NCBI GenBank assembly: GCA_001931905.2
Contig: MSJI02000275.1
Span: 80,207-144,206, forward strand
DNA from: Cladosporium sp. IMV 00045
Taxonomy: Eukaryota > Ascomycota > Dothideomycetes > Cladosporiales > Cladosporiaceae
Length of the DNA stretch: 64,000 bases
Direction of reading: 5' to 3'
Shown here: positions 35,579 through 45,928 of the stretch, piece by piece
Position numbering within the stretch: the stretch's first letter is position 1
How the letters are laid out: every line of letters starts with the position of its first letter
The notes under the pieces: model-generated
What the model was told of the DNA's origin: nothing
Database searches by the model: none
What the model saw: only the letters and a program-made list of their open reading frames with translations
Program-made: the position numbers and the translations under genes

Positions 35579-36343
35579 ATGTCAACCCACCCACCCTCCT
35601 CTTTCGCCACCAGAATGAATTCCTTCTTCCGCTCCCTCAACTGCTGCGGCGGGTCCGCAGAAGATGACGACGAGCCACGGGCCACCCAAATCGTACGTCT
35701 CACAGCATCCTCTGCCCTTCGTCCTTCACATCCACAAACAGAAAAATGCTAACCCACCACCCAGTCCGGCCCCACCAACTTCCGCCGCGAAGACATCTCC
35801 ATGCCCGGCCTCTCGCCGGAAGTCCAGCAGCAAATCCGAGAGAAAGCCAAGTCCGACGCAACGCGCATGTGGCACAGCCTGCAGCCCCTGGCCTCCTCGC
35901 CCTCGACGCAGTTCGCCGAGCGTCCCGCGCCCCAGCTGCCTACGCTCGAGCAGTTCGTCACGCCGCGGCAGGCACCAAGGCCGGTGAGCAAAGAAAGCGG
36001 CGGCGGTGGCGGTGGGCATCACTTGAGCGCTGGCGGGGAGAGTGGCGGTGGCGGTGGCGGGGGCCGCAGGGGCAGCCATAACTGGGGCGACAGCATTCGG
36101 GCGCATTCGCGCAAGATTTCAGATGCGCTGAGTAAGCCTTTGGGCAGGTATGAAAAGGTGGGGAGGTCTTCGAGGGAGGGCAGCCCGTATGAGATGCGTG
36201 CGCTCATGGATCACAGCCGTACGGTGGTGGGGGGAGCGGCGCAGGTGGAGGCGAAGATGAGTGGTGAGAGCTTCAGTTTGGATGATGGGAGTGATGGGGA
36301 GGTCGGGGTGGGCGGTGGGAGGAGGGTTGCTAACAAGACTTAA
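35579..36343 (+). CDS. Small Gly-rich protein of unknown function
   Basis: Two exons, 35579-35692 and 35765-36343 (GTACGT donor, cacccag acceptor), giving 230 residues; a second in-frame ATG at 35615 would give MNSFFRSLNCCGG. The N-terminal double Cys could be lipidated. A helical block (SPEVQQQIREKAKSDATRMW) follows, then two poly-Gly runs, a basic Ser-rich region (WGDSIRAHSRKISDALSKPL) and an acidic end. I do not recognise the family. The join is in phase and the helical part looks like real protein, but the gene is less certain than its neighbours. Confidence 0.6.
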
Positions 36344-36560
36344 GAGTTTTGGGGTTGGTGAAGGAAAAGGGGTTGTTTGGTTGTGAGAGGCAGGAGATTG
36401 TACGATTTGGGGAGAACTTTTGTATGAGTAGTTTGCTTTTCGATGGCGTTCAAGCGGATGGATTAGGACTCGTTTTGGGATTTTCTTTTCATCACATGCT
36501 TTGACAGCGAGTCAAAACAATGTGTTGTTACTACCTGGCATTGATAGATCGATTGCGGCG

Positions 36561-36596
<36 letters not shown>

Positions 36597-36902
36597 CATT
36601 TTGGACCAATGTATCCAATGGCTTTTTAATTTGGAAGTTTGGCCCTGTTCATGGTATCAGTGCCCTGGATACTGGGTATTAAAAGTGGTCGGAGGCTACC
36701 TTGCGCCACCGCTTTTGGTTTCAACCTCCGCCCATCAGCTAGCCTCGTTGATTCGACCGGCGTGCGTGCATTCTGCCTGTTACGGCTGCAGTGACTTCTG
36801 AAGCGTTGGCTGTGCATCCAGGCCAACAGCACTCCGCACTTCCACGCCTGTACATGACTTTCGTGTTCTTTTCTTTCAAGCACCGTTCCCAGCACTCAAT
36901 CC
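36344..36902. other. Intergenic between the Gly-rich gene and LEA1 (convergent)
   Basis: No gene seen in 559 bp; it contains the long T tract listed separately. Confidence 0.4.
36562..36596. repeat. Poly(T) tract of 35
   Basis: An uninterrupted run of 35 T. It lies between convergent genes, about 220 bp after the Gly-rich gene. The exact length in the genome may differ because such runs are prone to slippage and assembly error. Confidence 0.95.
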
Positions 36903-37798
36903 TCATGTCTCGTCCATCACGTCCTCATCCCTGACACCATTCGGTATTCTTCCTTCGCTGAGGTCCTTCTCCAACCGAGCGACGTCTGTCAAAGACTTCG
37001 CGTTTTTGATGAGAGCCTGCACTCTCGCCTTCTCTCTGTCGTTGAGAGTGATCCGGGACGGCTTCGCAGTGCCGTTAGCGACTGGTGCGACGTAGTTGAT
37101 CGATTTATTTGCGCTGGCGGCCAGGATGCCCTGCGCGAGCTCCGTGGGTGCATCGTGGGTGCCAAAGAGTTCCTTGGCTTGACTACGCTCTGAGTCTTTC
37201 ACTTTCTGGTAGTCCAGGAAGCGAATTTGAGGCGCAAGGTACAAAAGCCAGTATCGATAGTTCTATTCGGTGTCAGTCATTCCCCCATGCCACAACGATT
37301 CTCCCGAGTATACACACCTCTTTGCTTGTTACCGGGTTCTCCACAAGCGACAAGAATGTCAACTTCTTGAACCCTCTGAGCACCTCCAAATCCGCCAACT
37401 CGGCCACATTGTTCTGCGTCAAGACCAGGGTGCTTAACGCCGGCACGCTCTTGACAACATTCGCCTCAATCCGCTGAATCCTATTCCTTGCGCACAGAAG
37501 CGTCTGCAGTCTCGGGCTTTGCGGGAAGTTGGTGAGGAGGGTGATGTCGTTGTCGGTGAAATCAATGCATTCTTGGTCGCGCGCGGCTCCGAGGTTCTCA
37601 ATGGCGGGGATCTTGTGGCCTATGGGTGAAGCAAAAAAGGATAATGTATCAACTGGCTCTTTTCGATGCAAGTGTAGTGATCTGTCCCTTTCAGGGCATC
37701 GTCTGGGTGGAGGGCATACCTCTGAGATCTAATTCGCGTTCTTTGAGCGGGTTCAGGTAGGATAGTGACGAGTTGATCAGCTCTGCGGTGAGCCTCAT
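36903..37798 (-). CDS. LEA1: U2 snRNP protein A' (Lea1)
   Basis: Three exons: 37798-37720, 37619-37318 and 37262-36903, giving 246 residues. The start MRLTAELINSSLSYLNPLKERELDLRG and HKIPAIENLGA are the family signature, followed by leucine-rich repeats (IDFTDNDITLLTNFP, LQTLLCARNRIQRIE, LSTLVLTQNNVAELADL) and the LRR cap NYRYWLLYLAPQIRFLDYQKVK. U2A' binds U2B'' and stem-loop IV of U2 snRNA in the spliceosome. The C-terminus is a charged helical extension. Divergent from the ABC transporter gene. High confidence. Confidence 0.95.
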
Positions 37799-38473
37799 GG
37801 TGGGTATTTGCTATCTCGAGCTGAGAAGGGGTCGAGATTATTGTAAAGAAAGGTGGAAAAGGTGTCGCGCAAAGTGATTGCGCGTGGTTACGGCATGCGA
37901 CAGCTTGGAAGTCTTGACAAGCGCGGCCATACCCGTGCGAGTGAATGGCGGCGCATTTGAACGCCCCCTCACGATCTACCTATGTCTTCACATGCTCATG
38001 CATCAGTCACCTACAGCAAACCTCGACCTCGCATGCTCTCATCCTGCAAAGACCAAGGTTGAGTATGCGTCTCGTCACCTTTACTCAACCATCTGAGTCA
38101 CAAAGTTTCTTGCTCAAGGCCCGCCGTGCAACAGTAAGATTGAAACCTAACCAGTCCACTATGACTCCTTAAAGGGAGCGGCTGAGCGAGCTTTTCGTGA
38201 ATACGACATGTTTGTGTCTTTGCACGGCTATACCGACATTGGTGGCGATCAAATCTTGAACGGCTACCACTATGACCCTCAGCTAAGTTTTGCGCACCGC
38301 CTCAAGGGACCATTTTACATGCGCATCCCCATTGGCTTATTTTACGATGGGGCGCTAACCGTACATTTGCCTGCCTGAAGGTCTTGAATAAAATGCTTAC
38401 CCTATATATCCATCAGCATCTCGGTCTGTTTGTCATTCCTTTGCCATGTCGTTGACGAAGATTTCTTAAAACA
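37799..38473. promoter_or_regulatory. Divergent promoter region, LEA1 / ABC transporter
   Basis: 675 bp. On the transporter side there is a TATA-like ctatatatcc at about 38402, 70 bp before the ATG. Confidence 0.45.
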
Positions 38474-40923
38474 ATGCACTCATTACTTCACCGATGCACA
38501 GTTGGGCTCCACTACGCTTGTGCGTGTGCCGTCGTTGTGGTCGCTGCTATTGCAACACTTACTGCTGTCAGCTCGAATAAACCAACAATTCAACATTCAA
38601 AACGCCGCGTCGCACTACGATCATCAAATCAATTACTGATCATTCTCACATACATCATCGAGGCTTCGATCGTCTTATTTCTTCAAGAAGATGCAATTCG
38701 CACTCACCAGGCTGTCCTCGTTCATCTCTTCCTTGCGGCGTTGACCTGGTCGGTGATCGCCAGCCGAACACAAGCGAATCCTCAACCTTTATACGCGACG
38801 GGTGGCGTCACCGTAATTCTGGAGGTCCCCTTGATCATTCTCTCAAATCTCAACAGCAATTGGTCATTATTTGAAATCACGACCTTTTCGATCCAGCTTG
38901 TCCGCGTCTTACTGCTTTTCTTTGGCATTATCCTGGGGGTTTATCAATACTGGAACATCAATATCACTCGAGAGCAGAGTCGGCCTCTCTTGCAGGATCA
39001 AGAGGACGCAAGTATCTATGGTGGAACAACTGATTCCACTCCTTCGAAGGACAGCTTCGCGTCCGGAAAGCCCACAGACGACGATGACAGTGACGACAAC
39101 GATGAGGATGAAGGCGAAGACGTTGCGCTCATCAAAAAGCGCCGGGCGGAAATGATCATGGAACGAGGATGGCTCGGATATCTCAAAGACTTCAAGATAT
39201 TCTCGCCTTACATCATACCAAGGCACGATCACAAGGTGCAGCTCTGTTACCTGGCCTGCATTGGTTGTCTCATCGCTGGTAGGGCATTGAATGTTTTGCT
39301 CCCAGCCCAGCTTGGAAAAGTTGCTGATCGTCTCTCGAATCGGGACCCTCCTTATCGCGATCTGGCAATCTGGCTGCTACTCTCCTTCGCGAGGTATGAC
39401 CCAGGGTTGTATCTTATTCAGGCTCTGGTGAAGATACCCATTGAGAACTTCAGCTATTCCGGCTTGACGAACGCAGCATTTAGCCATGTCATGAGTCTTT
39501 CAATGGACTTCCATGCAGAGCGCGACTCGGCAGAGGTCATCAGAGCGATTGAGCAAGGACACGCGATCACCAATCTTTTAAGCACTTTCGTGCTGGAGAT
39601 CATACCAACTATCTTGGATTTATTGATCGCATTGGCCTACCTGTCACACAAGTTCAATCAGATCGTAGCAGTCGCCTTGCTGGCGTCCACCATTGCTTTC
39701 GTCGCCGTAGAAGCCGTTGCTACCAGCTGGAACATCGGCAATCGAAGAGCAATGGCGAAAGCAAGTCGACAAGAAGCGAAGGTTATCCTTCAAGCCGTCC
39801 AAGGCTGGCAGACAGTCACGTTCTTCAACATGTTCCGATTCGAACGTCAGCGGTTCGGCCAGGCCGTTGAAACTAAGGTCTCTACGAGTCGCCGATGGGG
39901 AATCCGCGATGCCCTGGTTGAGGCATTCGTCGAGGCGCTTTTTCCTTCAACATTCTTCGTTCTTGCCTGTTTGGTCATGCGCGAGATATCACTCGGGCGT
40001 GCCACTCCAGGCGACTTTGTCTTCCTCATGCAGTACTGGGATCACCTCACCTGGCCAATCTCAATGCTTACGCACAACTGCCGATACCTCATGTCCGATC
40101 TCGTAGACGCGGAGAGGCTCTTGCATTTGATGCAGATCAAACCCAGCATCACTTCAGCAGACCACGCAGTTTCCATTAACGCCGAAGGTCGCATCGGCTT
40201 CGAGAACGTCCGCTTCTCCTACGATTCGAAGCAGGACATCTTGCAAGACATCTCCCTACAAGTCTCCCCAGGCCAAACAATAGCCCTGGTAGGCGAGACC
40301 GGCGCCGGCAAGAGCTCCATCATGAAACTGCTCTACGCCTCTACGACGTCAGCTCCGGCCGCATCACGCTAGACGGGCACGACATTCGGAACATCACCCT
40401 CGACTCCCTGCGCACCGCGATAGGCGTCGTCCCACAAGCCCCACTCCTCTTCAACGGCTCCATCCTCGAGAACCTCCGCTACGCCCGCCTCGACGCGACA
40501 GAAAGCGAAATCCACGACGCGTGCCGCGCGGCCGCCATTCACGACAAGATCGCCGGTTTCGCCGACGGCTACGAAACCACGGTGGGCGAGCAGGGCGTCA
40601 AACTCTCCGGTGGCGAGGTGCAAAGGCTGGCTATTGCGCGTGTCTTCTTGAAAGATCCGCCGATTCTCATCTTGGACGAGGCGACGAGTGCGGTGGATTC
40701 TTTGACCGAAGCGGCTGTGCAGACGGCGCTGGATCGGTTGAGGAAAGGGCGAACTACTTTGGTAATTGCGCATCGGTTGTCGACGATTGTGAAAGCTGGT
40801 CAGATTCTTGTGATTCATGATGGGAAGATATCGGAGCAAGGGAGCCATGAGGAACTGTTGAAAATGGATGGGAGGTATAATCGCATGTGGTTGACGCAGA
40901 CTGGTGTGGCTGATACTGATTGA
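38474..40923 (+). CDS. HMT1-type ABC half-transporter, frameshifted
   Basis: The first frame (38474-40372) has N-terminal membrane helices, an acidic linker, a six-helix ABC transporter domain and Walker A (GETGAGKSS), then stops after KLLY. The reading continues at once in the -1 frame from about 40337 to 40923: LYDVSSGRITLDGHD, the Q-loop VVPQAPLLF, signature LSGGEVQRL, Walker B ILILDEATSAVD and H-loop AHRLST. One base seems to be missing in the codon after LLY (about 40336), since no residues are lost and no intron fits. Together about 816 residues, like vacuolar heavy-metal/phytochelatin (Hmt1) exporters. Either a real loss of function or a sequence error. Confidence 0.88.
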
Positions 40924-41076
40924 GTGTTTGGTCGGCTGTAGAGTAATTCATTGTCCTGATGTCCACTACGTATACTGATAAAAAAAGCCAAACAAAATGT
41001 AACCAATCAACAAAAAGGGATATTTACATGTGCGCAACCACCAAGCTCCCAAGAACGCCACACCCAAGTAAGCCTC

Positions 41077-42310
41077 TCACGTAAAGGAGATGATTATCAA
41101 GCCATTCGCCGCCTTGCGAGGAATAACGTCCACAGCCGACAAAGCCCTCCCAACGTCTTCCCGCCGCGCCCTGATCACGGTATGTGTAGGCTTAGGTCGC
41201 AGACGCCGCGACTTCAGCGCTCCGGGCAGGTATTCTTCCCATATGGCGGTGCGGACGAATGTGTGCGGATTTCTGTTGATCGTGGTTGAGACGACTGATT
41301 TTGGAACAACGAGTTAGTGGCCTGAGTATGCACTATACATCATTGCGGAATGTGCTCACCAACAGACGGTGAGAAGTGCAAGGGGCTCTGGGTCGGCGGC
41401 ATTAACGCACACACCGCGGCGTATTGCATGGTTTCATGCAAGAGGGCGTCGATCTCGGTGAAGCTCTGCGTAGTTGAGATGGTGTCGAAGACTCCAGTAA
41501 GTGGTGCATCGCCTAACGCTGCTGCGAGTTCACCACCGACAAAGTTCTCGTGGTCGACGACGACGCTGGCGCCGAAGGATTTGACCACGTCGAAGTTGCG
41601 CTTAGATGCAGTAGCGATCACTCTCAGTCCTGATGCTGTCGCGAGCTGTACGGCCATTGCGCCAACGTCGGAAGCGCCGTCCATTACAAGGATAGTGCTG
41701 TCAGGTAGGTCTGGTGATGAGCGTGGTAAGGGTGCGCCTAGGTGGTTTCTCTGGTAAAGGCCGGCTGCTGCAAGTGTCACTGACAGAGGGAACGTGGCGG
41801 CCAGTTCGAAGCTGAGCGAGTCGGGTATTGGGGCCACGAGGCTTTGCGATGATACGGTGAATTGGTGGTGTCCTCCTTGTGGGTAGATGCGTGTTTTGAT
41901 GGTATAACATTGCCTGGTTAGTTACTTTGTTAGTAAATTGCGGACAGGTTACTGATCAACACTGCTGTCTGCACTCACGCAAGTACACGCTGTCCTGGCC
42001 AGAATCGAGTCACGTTCGCGCCAACATCGACTACAGTGCCGGCCATGCCTTGACCTGGTATTGTGAATTGCCGAGGCATTGTTGGTTTCCTATCTCGACG
42101 GTCAATCGATATTGCCACAACTGGACAAGCAAAAGTTTGACTTACTGGGTTTTCCATTGCTGTGGATCCTTCTATGAAACGTCAGTATGTTACTGTCGAT
42201 GTAAAAGGAAGTCTTTCATTTACCAAAGCAACTGCAATGTTGAGGATAACAACCTCATCGGCGTCTGGTACAGGAGCAAAATCCTGGGCTTGTAGAGCGT
42301 GTCGAAGCAT
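41077..42310 (-). CDS. Zinc-less MDR oxidoreductase (quinone/enoyl reductase-like)
   Basis: Five exons: 42310-42224, 42171-42146 (26 nt), 42089-41979, 41913-41360 and 41294-41077, giving 331 residues, all phases consistent. Features: VVILNIAVALKDPQQWKT, GQGMAGTVVDVGANVTRFWPGQRV, and the NAD(P)-binding stretch ILVMDGASDVGAMAVQLATASG. The catalytic-zinc motif (GHE) is absent. The N-terminus is shorter than usual, so an extra upstream exon is possible. Fungal members include trans-acting enoyl reductases of polyketide clusters and plain reductases; no cluster genes are nearby. The C-terminal exon ends EDVGRALSAVDVIPRKAANG as in the family. Confidence 0.82.
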
Positions 42311-43511
42311 GGTCGTGTCTGGCGATTGAGAGGCAACTGTTTCCCAAAAGTGGCCTGCAGGCAATACAGTTATGTAGGGATATGCGGGGGCAGAGAGCTC
42401 AAAAGCGTGTCGTGCGCGAGCGAGACGTGTTCGATAACCCAAATCGTTCTGAGGTTAGGGATGTCTTACGCGTGAGGCTGGCCGGGTCGAAATGTTGATG
42501 GCGTTTGCTTGGGTCTGTGGCATGTATCAGACCTCCAAATACCTATATATATCTTCTTCATGGCGACGTGAGCACTCGACCAAGTTGCGTAAGCTCGAGG
42601 CGTAGCCATACAAACCATGACCGCGGCTTCAAAGTCATTATCTTTACACTCCATACGTTCGAAGAATGTGGATCCTCGAGTGTTGCCGAACGACGCGTTG
42701 AGGTCCGGAACTTTGCGCACGAGGACATGGAGTGACCCCTTTGAGATTGAAACAGTATGTCTCTCGTGAATGATAACGGCTTTAGTGCATTTCCAAGACA
42801 ACGGCAGCCCTACGAAAAGTGTGTACTTGCTCCGTTGCTCCCTTATGCAGTTGATGTCCGATTGGTTTGCTGTACGAACGTAGGTAGATGTCGTGTGTCT
42901 TTCCGTGCCGAATCTGCCACAAGGGCGAGGTGTTGACTTCTGCCAGAGTACATGGACATGCCGCGTTTTCCGGTATGGCGTGCGCGGTCGTACGCGGCGC
43001 AGTCATATAGCCTTCCGGAACACATAAGTTGTCAACGGCGACACGTCCGGTCAACAATGAGTTGCAGAAGCGAGGCTGAACATGAGCATGGGACGCCCTG
43101 TGGTACTGGCGTCTCGGAGAAGCGAACGTAGATGCATCGCAGAACATGTTCAAGTGAGGTCTAGTCAATTGAGGTGAAGGAAGGGTAGTCGTAGCTGTGG
43201 TGGCGCAAGAAGAGCAGCATGCTCGACGCCCATTGGTTGAAGTTACGAGCGAGAAGCTTCAGGCATCAGGCGTCACCTTGCTTTCACATGCTTGACACTG
43301 GACCTGCCCGCATTTACTCCATCTACTACCACCACCACCACAATCACTGCTGCCGGCCTTTCTCGATTTCCTCTCTAAGCGTGTACGACACCTTGAATTC
43401 GAGTCTTCGGTTAGCATCACAAAACAACTTGCCTAGGCCTACGACTGCGTCCCGCCGTAAAAGCCTGTGTTACATTTCTGCAAGCGACAACCTCCAAACA
43501 CAACCACCAGA
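42311..43511. promoter_or_regulatory. 1.2 kb divergent region, MDR gene / DIB1
   Basis: No gene recognised. A TATA-like atatatatc lies at about 42542. Short frames on the minus strand (42466-42801, 42782-43168) show no family features. Confidence 0.4.
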
Positions 43512-43943
43512 ATGGGTTCCGTTGTGATTCCTCACCTGGTGACCGGCTGGCACGTCGACCAAGCCATCATGTCCGAAGAAGACCGCCTGGTCGTCATCCG
43601 CTTCGGTCGCGACTGGGACCCCGACTGCATGCGCCAGGACGAGGTGCTCTACAAGATCGCCGACCGCGTCAAGAACTTCGCCGTCATCTACGTCTGCGAC
43701 CTTGACCAAGTGCCAGACTTCAAGCAGATGTACGAGTTGTACGACACGGTCACGCTGATGTTCTTCTTCCGCAACAAACACATGATGTGCGATTTCGGGA
43801 CCGGCAACAACAACAAGCTGAACTGGGTGCTGGAGGACAAGCAGGAGCTAATCGACATTATCGAGACAATCTACAAGGGTGCGAAGAAGGGTAGAGGTTT
43901 GGTGGTCAGCCCGAAGGACTACTCTACGCGCTACAGGTACTGA
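43512..43943 (+). CDS. DIB1: U5 snRNP 15-kDa protein Dib1 (Dim1/TXNL4A)
   Basis: Single exon, 143 residues, the standard length. Start at MGSVVIPHLVTGWHVDQAI; the thioredoxin-like fold is visible in VVIRFGRDWDPDCMRQDEVLYKIAD, NFAVIYVCDLDQVPDFKQMYELYD and VTLMFFFRNKHMM, ending KDYSTRYRY. The protein is part of U5 and the tri-snRNP and must leave before spliceosome activation. It is intronless here. The family is among the most conserved in eukaryotes, so the call is firm. The frame extends upstream to 43467 but without better support. Confidence 0.97.
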   Translation: MGSVVIPHLVTGWHVDQAIMSEEDRLVVIRFGRDWDPDCMRQDEVLYKIADRVKNFAVIYVCDLDQVPDFKQMYELYDTVTLMFFFRNKHMMCDFGTGNNNKLNWVLEDKQELIDIIETIYKGAKKGRGLVVSPKDYSTRYRY

Positions 43944-44617
43944 GCGAGAGCGCTGCTTTTGCGACAAGTACGGCGCAAGTACACTTTCACGTGGTCGGCA
44001 TTCGTCCGCCGCTGCACAGTAGCCCAGCGATGGTTACTACACACACTATGATTTTTTACGAAAGGCGAACAGCGTTACGCCGTGGCGATACATTGGAGGA
44101 AGGAATTAAAGCGCAGGTCAACGTCACTGAATGGTTGGTCTCCCGCGGCGTACGTCGAGATTGTATGAACTTATGGCTAATCATTCTCTCTGTCTCAAGA
44201 TTGTAAATTCTCGAGGACCGGAGCTCCTCGTTACTGACTTGCAGCAGGATAATTGATTTCCAACAGTGTTGATGTGTAGCAGGTATTGTGTCTCATGCTC
44301 TGCACGAGTTTTCTTGCTACTTAGGTTTACTGGTCCGGCTGTAGGAAAGAGCTCATAGTGAATCCACTTGCCATGTGGCGTTGACTCGACCGGGGCCTCG
44401 CGGCTGCTGTAAGAGCGAGCGGTCCACAAAGCATGTCTGGTTTTACTTGCAGTACCATAGATGACCGATGCGAATAAATCGTAGTGCGACTATGCATGAT
44501 TGCAGACGGGATGTGTGAGGAAAACGTCGCTCGCGGATGGCCTATATTGATCGGGCATCTCACTGAATTCGCTAAATTTACATATGATTACAAGTCGCAT
44601 ATCTCTTTTTCTCACGA
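43944..44617. other. Intergenic between convergent DIB1 and uS5m
   Basis: 674 bp with no gene or RNA seen. Confidence 0.4.
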
Positions 44618-45713
44618 TCAGTGAACCTTGCCGCCGTAGTAGACCTTCCTCACGTCCACCATCTTCTTGCCGCGTGCCCTCGCCACGTCCTCGGGCAGAC
44701 GCTGCGACATAAGGGCCTCGACAGTAGCCTTCACGACGTTCATCTTGTTTCTTGAGCGAGGAGTGCGTGCAGAAAGATCCGAAATACCGGCCGCGCGAGC
44801 GATTTCGTAGATCAAATGTTGACAGCGGTTGCCAAAGCCTGCGGACGTCTTGTCAGGATTTTGTCATTCCAGAATACGCTTCACAATTCTTACCTGGTCC
44901 TCGAGAAGAAAGCTGCACAATACTTGCTCCAACCTTTCCCTCTGCGTCACCAAAGATGGTCCTGCCCTCGTACCTCGGGATGGGTTTCATGTTCCTGATG
45001 GCGGCGTTCATAGCCTGCTTTCTGCCGTCTTCCTCTTCAATCGCCTTTCCTTCGCCAATACCAAGCATTCCGTCCTCGTTTCCGGCAACATACAGGTGGT
45101 AGAGGCTCTGAATCTTGCCCATGCGTGTTTGATTGACCACACGATGGGTAACCAAATTCTTGACGCGCAAATTTCTGATTTCCTTAGGGGTAAATCCGGT
45201 CTGCTGGCTGAGACGCAGGGTGCGCGGATCAAGCGTTTCCGCAGCGTCCCGTCGAAAGGAGGTTGGCGATGAGATTTGAGGGCCAGATTTCAAGAGAGTC
45301 TCCACATCTTCCTCTTTTGCGCCCTTTACTGGGAAGTCAACCATCGGTCGGACTTTGCTGAAGTCGTCAAAGTAGCTGATGCGCATGGGATCCGTTCGCG
45401 GTCGTCCTTGGATCCGCAAGTCCTCGTCGCCGATTGTCTGCTCGCCGACCTCAATCGCCTCGACCTGGTCCGGTGTGTACTTCATGGCGAGTAGTTCCTT
45501 TTCTCTCTTCGTGTAAGGGCGCACTCTTGCGTAGGAGTGCTCAACAGCAGGCTCCATGAGCCCTAATTTGTCGGCCTTGACATTGGGGAAGGCAGATTTG
45601 CGCGCCGGCTTCGAGGTGGTGGCATGGAACTGTCGGCGGAGGGTTTTGGGCGCGGAGACGGTGAGATCCTTGAATCGGCATGAAAGGCACTGGTAAGACC
45701 GTGAGGCGCTCAT
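44618..45713 (-). CDS. MRPS5: Mitochondrial small-subunit ribosomal protein uS5m
   Basis: Two exons, 45713-44894 and 44838-44618 (GTAAGA donor), giving 346 residues. The N-terminus MSASRSYQCLSCRFKDL with later Arg/Thr-rich residues is a plausible mitochondrial presequence. The S5 RNA-binding part is RVKNLVTHRVVNQTRMGKIQSL followed by LYVAGNEDGMLGIGEGKA; the C-terminal S5 fold is QLSSRGPGFGNRCQHLIYEIARAAGISDLSART. The frame is open upstream to 45908 but that would run into the shared promoter with ATP25, so the ATG at 45713 is preferred. High confidence. Confidence 0.93.
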
Positions 45714-45928
45714 TTTCTGTGTAAAGGCCAGTAGCCGTGGATGCGTGATCTCAACGATGTCTCCGGCTTGGAGGAGACATCGATGTGATGTTCGGAGGTG
45801 CTGCGGGCAATTCTCCTCCTTTTGGAAGCCAGACAGATGGACGGCCTTGGCGCTATAGGCCTTCGCCATCATACATCGCTGTTCTTCTTGAGAGTATTGC
45901 CACTCCATCTCTACACTGAATCACGACC
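45714..45928. promoter_or_regulatory. Short bidirectional promoter, uS5m / ATP25
   Basis: Only 215 bp lie between the start codons of two divergent genes for mitochondrial translation or assembly. Shared control is likely. Confidence 0.6.

Noticed and set aside
37720..37798. Possible frameshift in the first LEA1 exon
   Set aside because: On re-reading, NPLKERELDLRG is continuous and the exon joins in phase.
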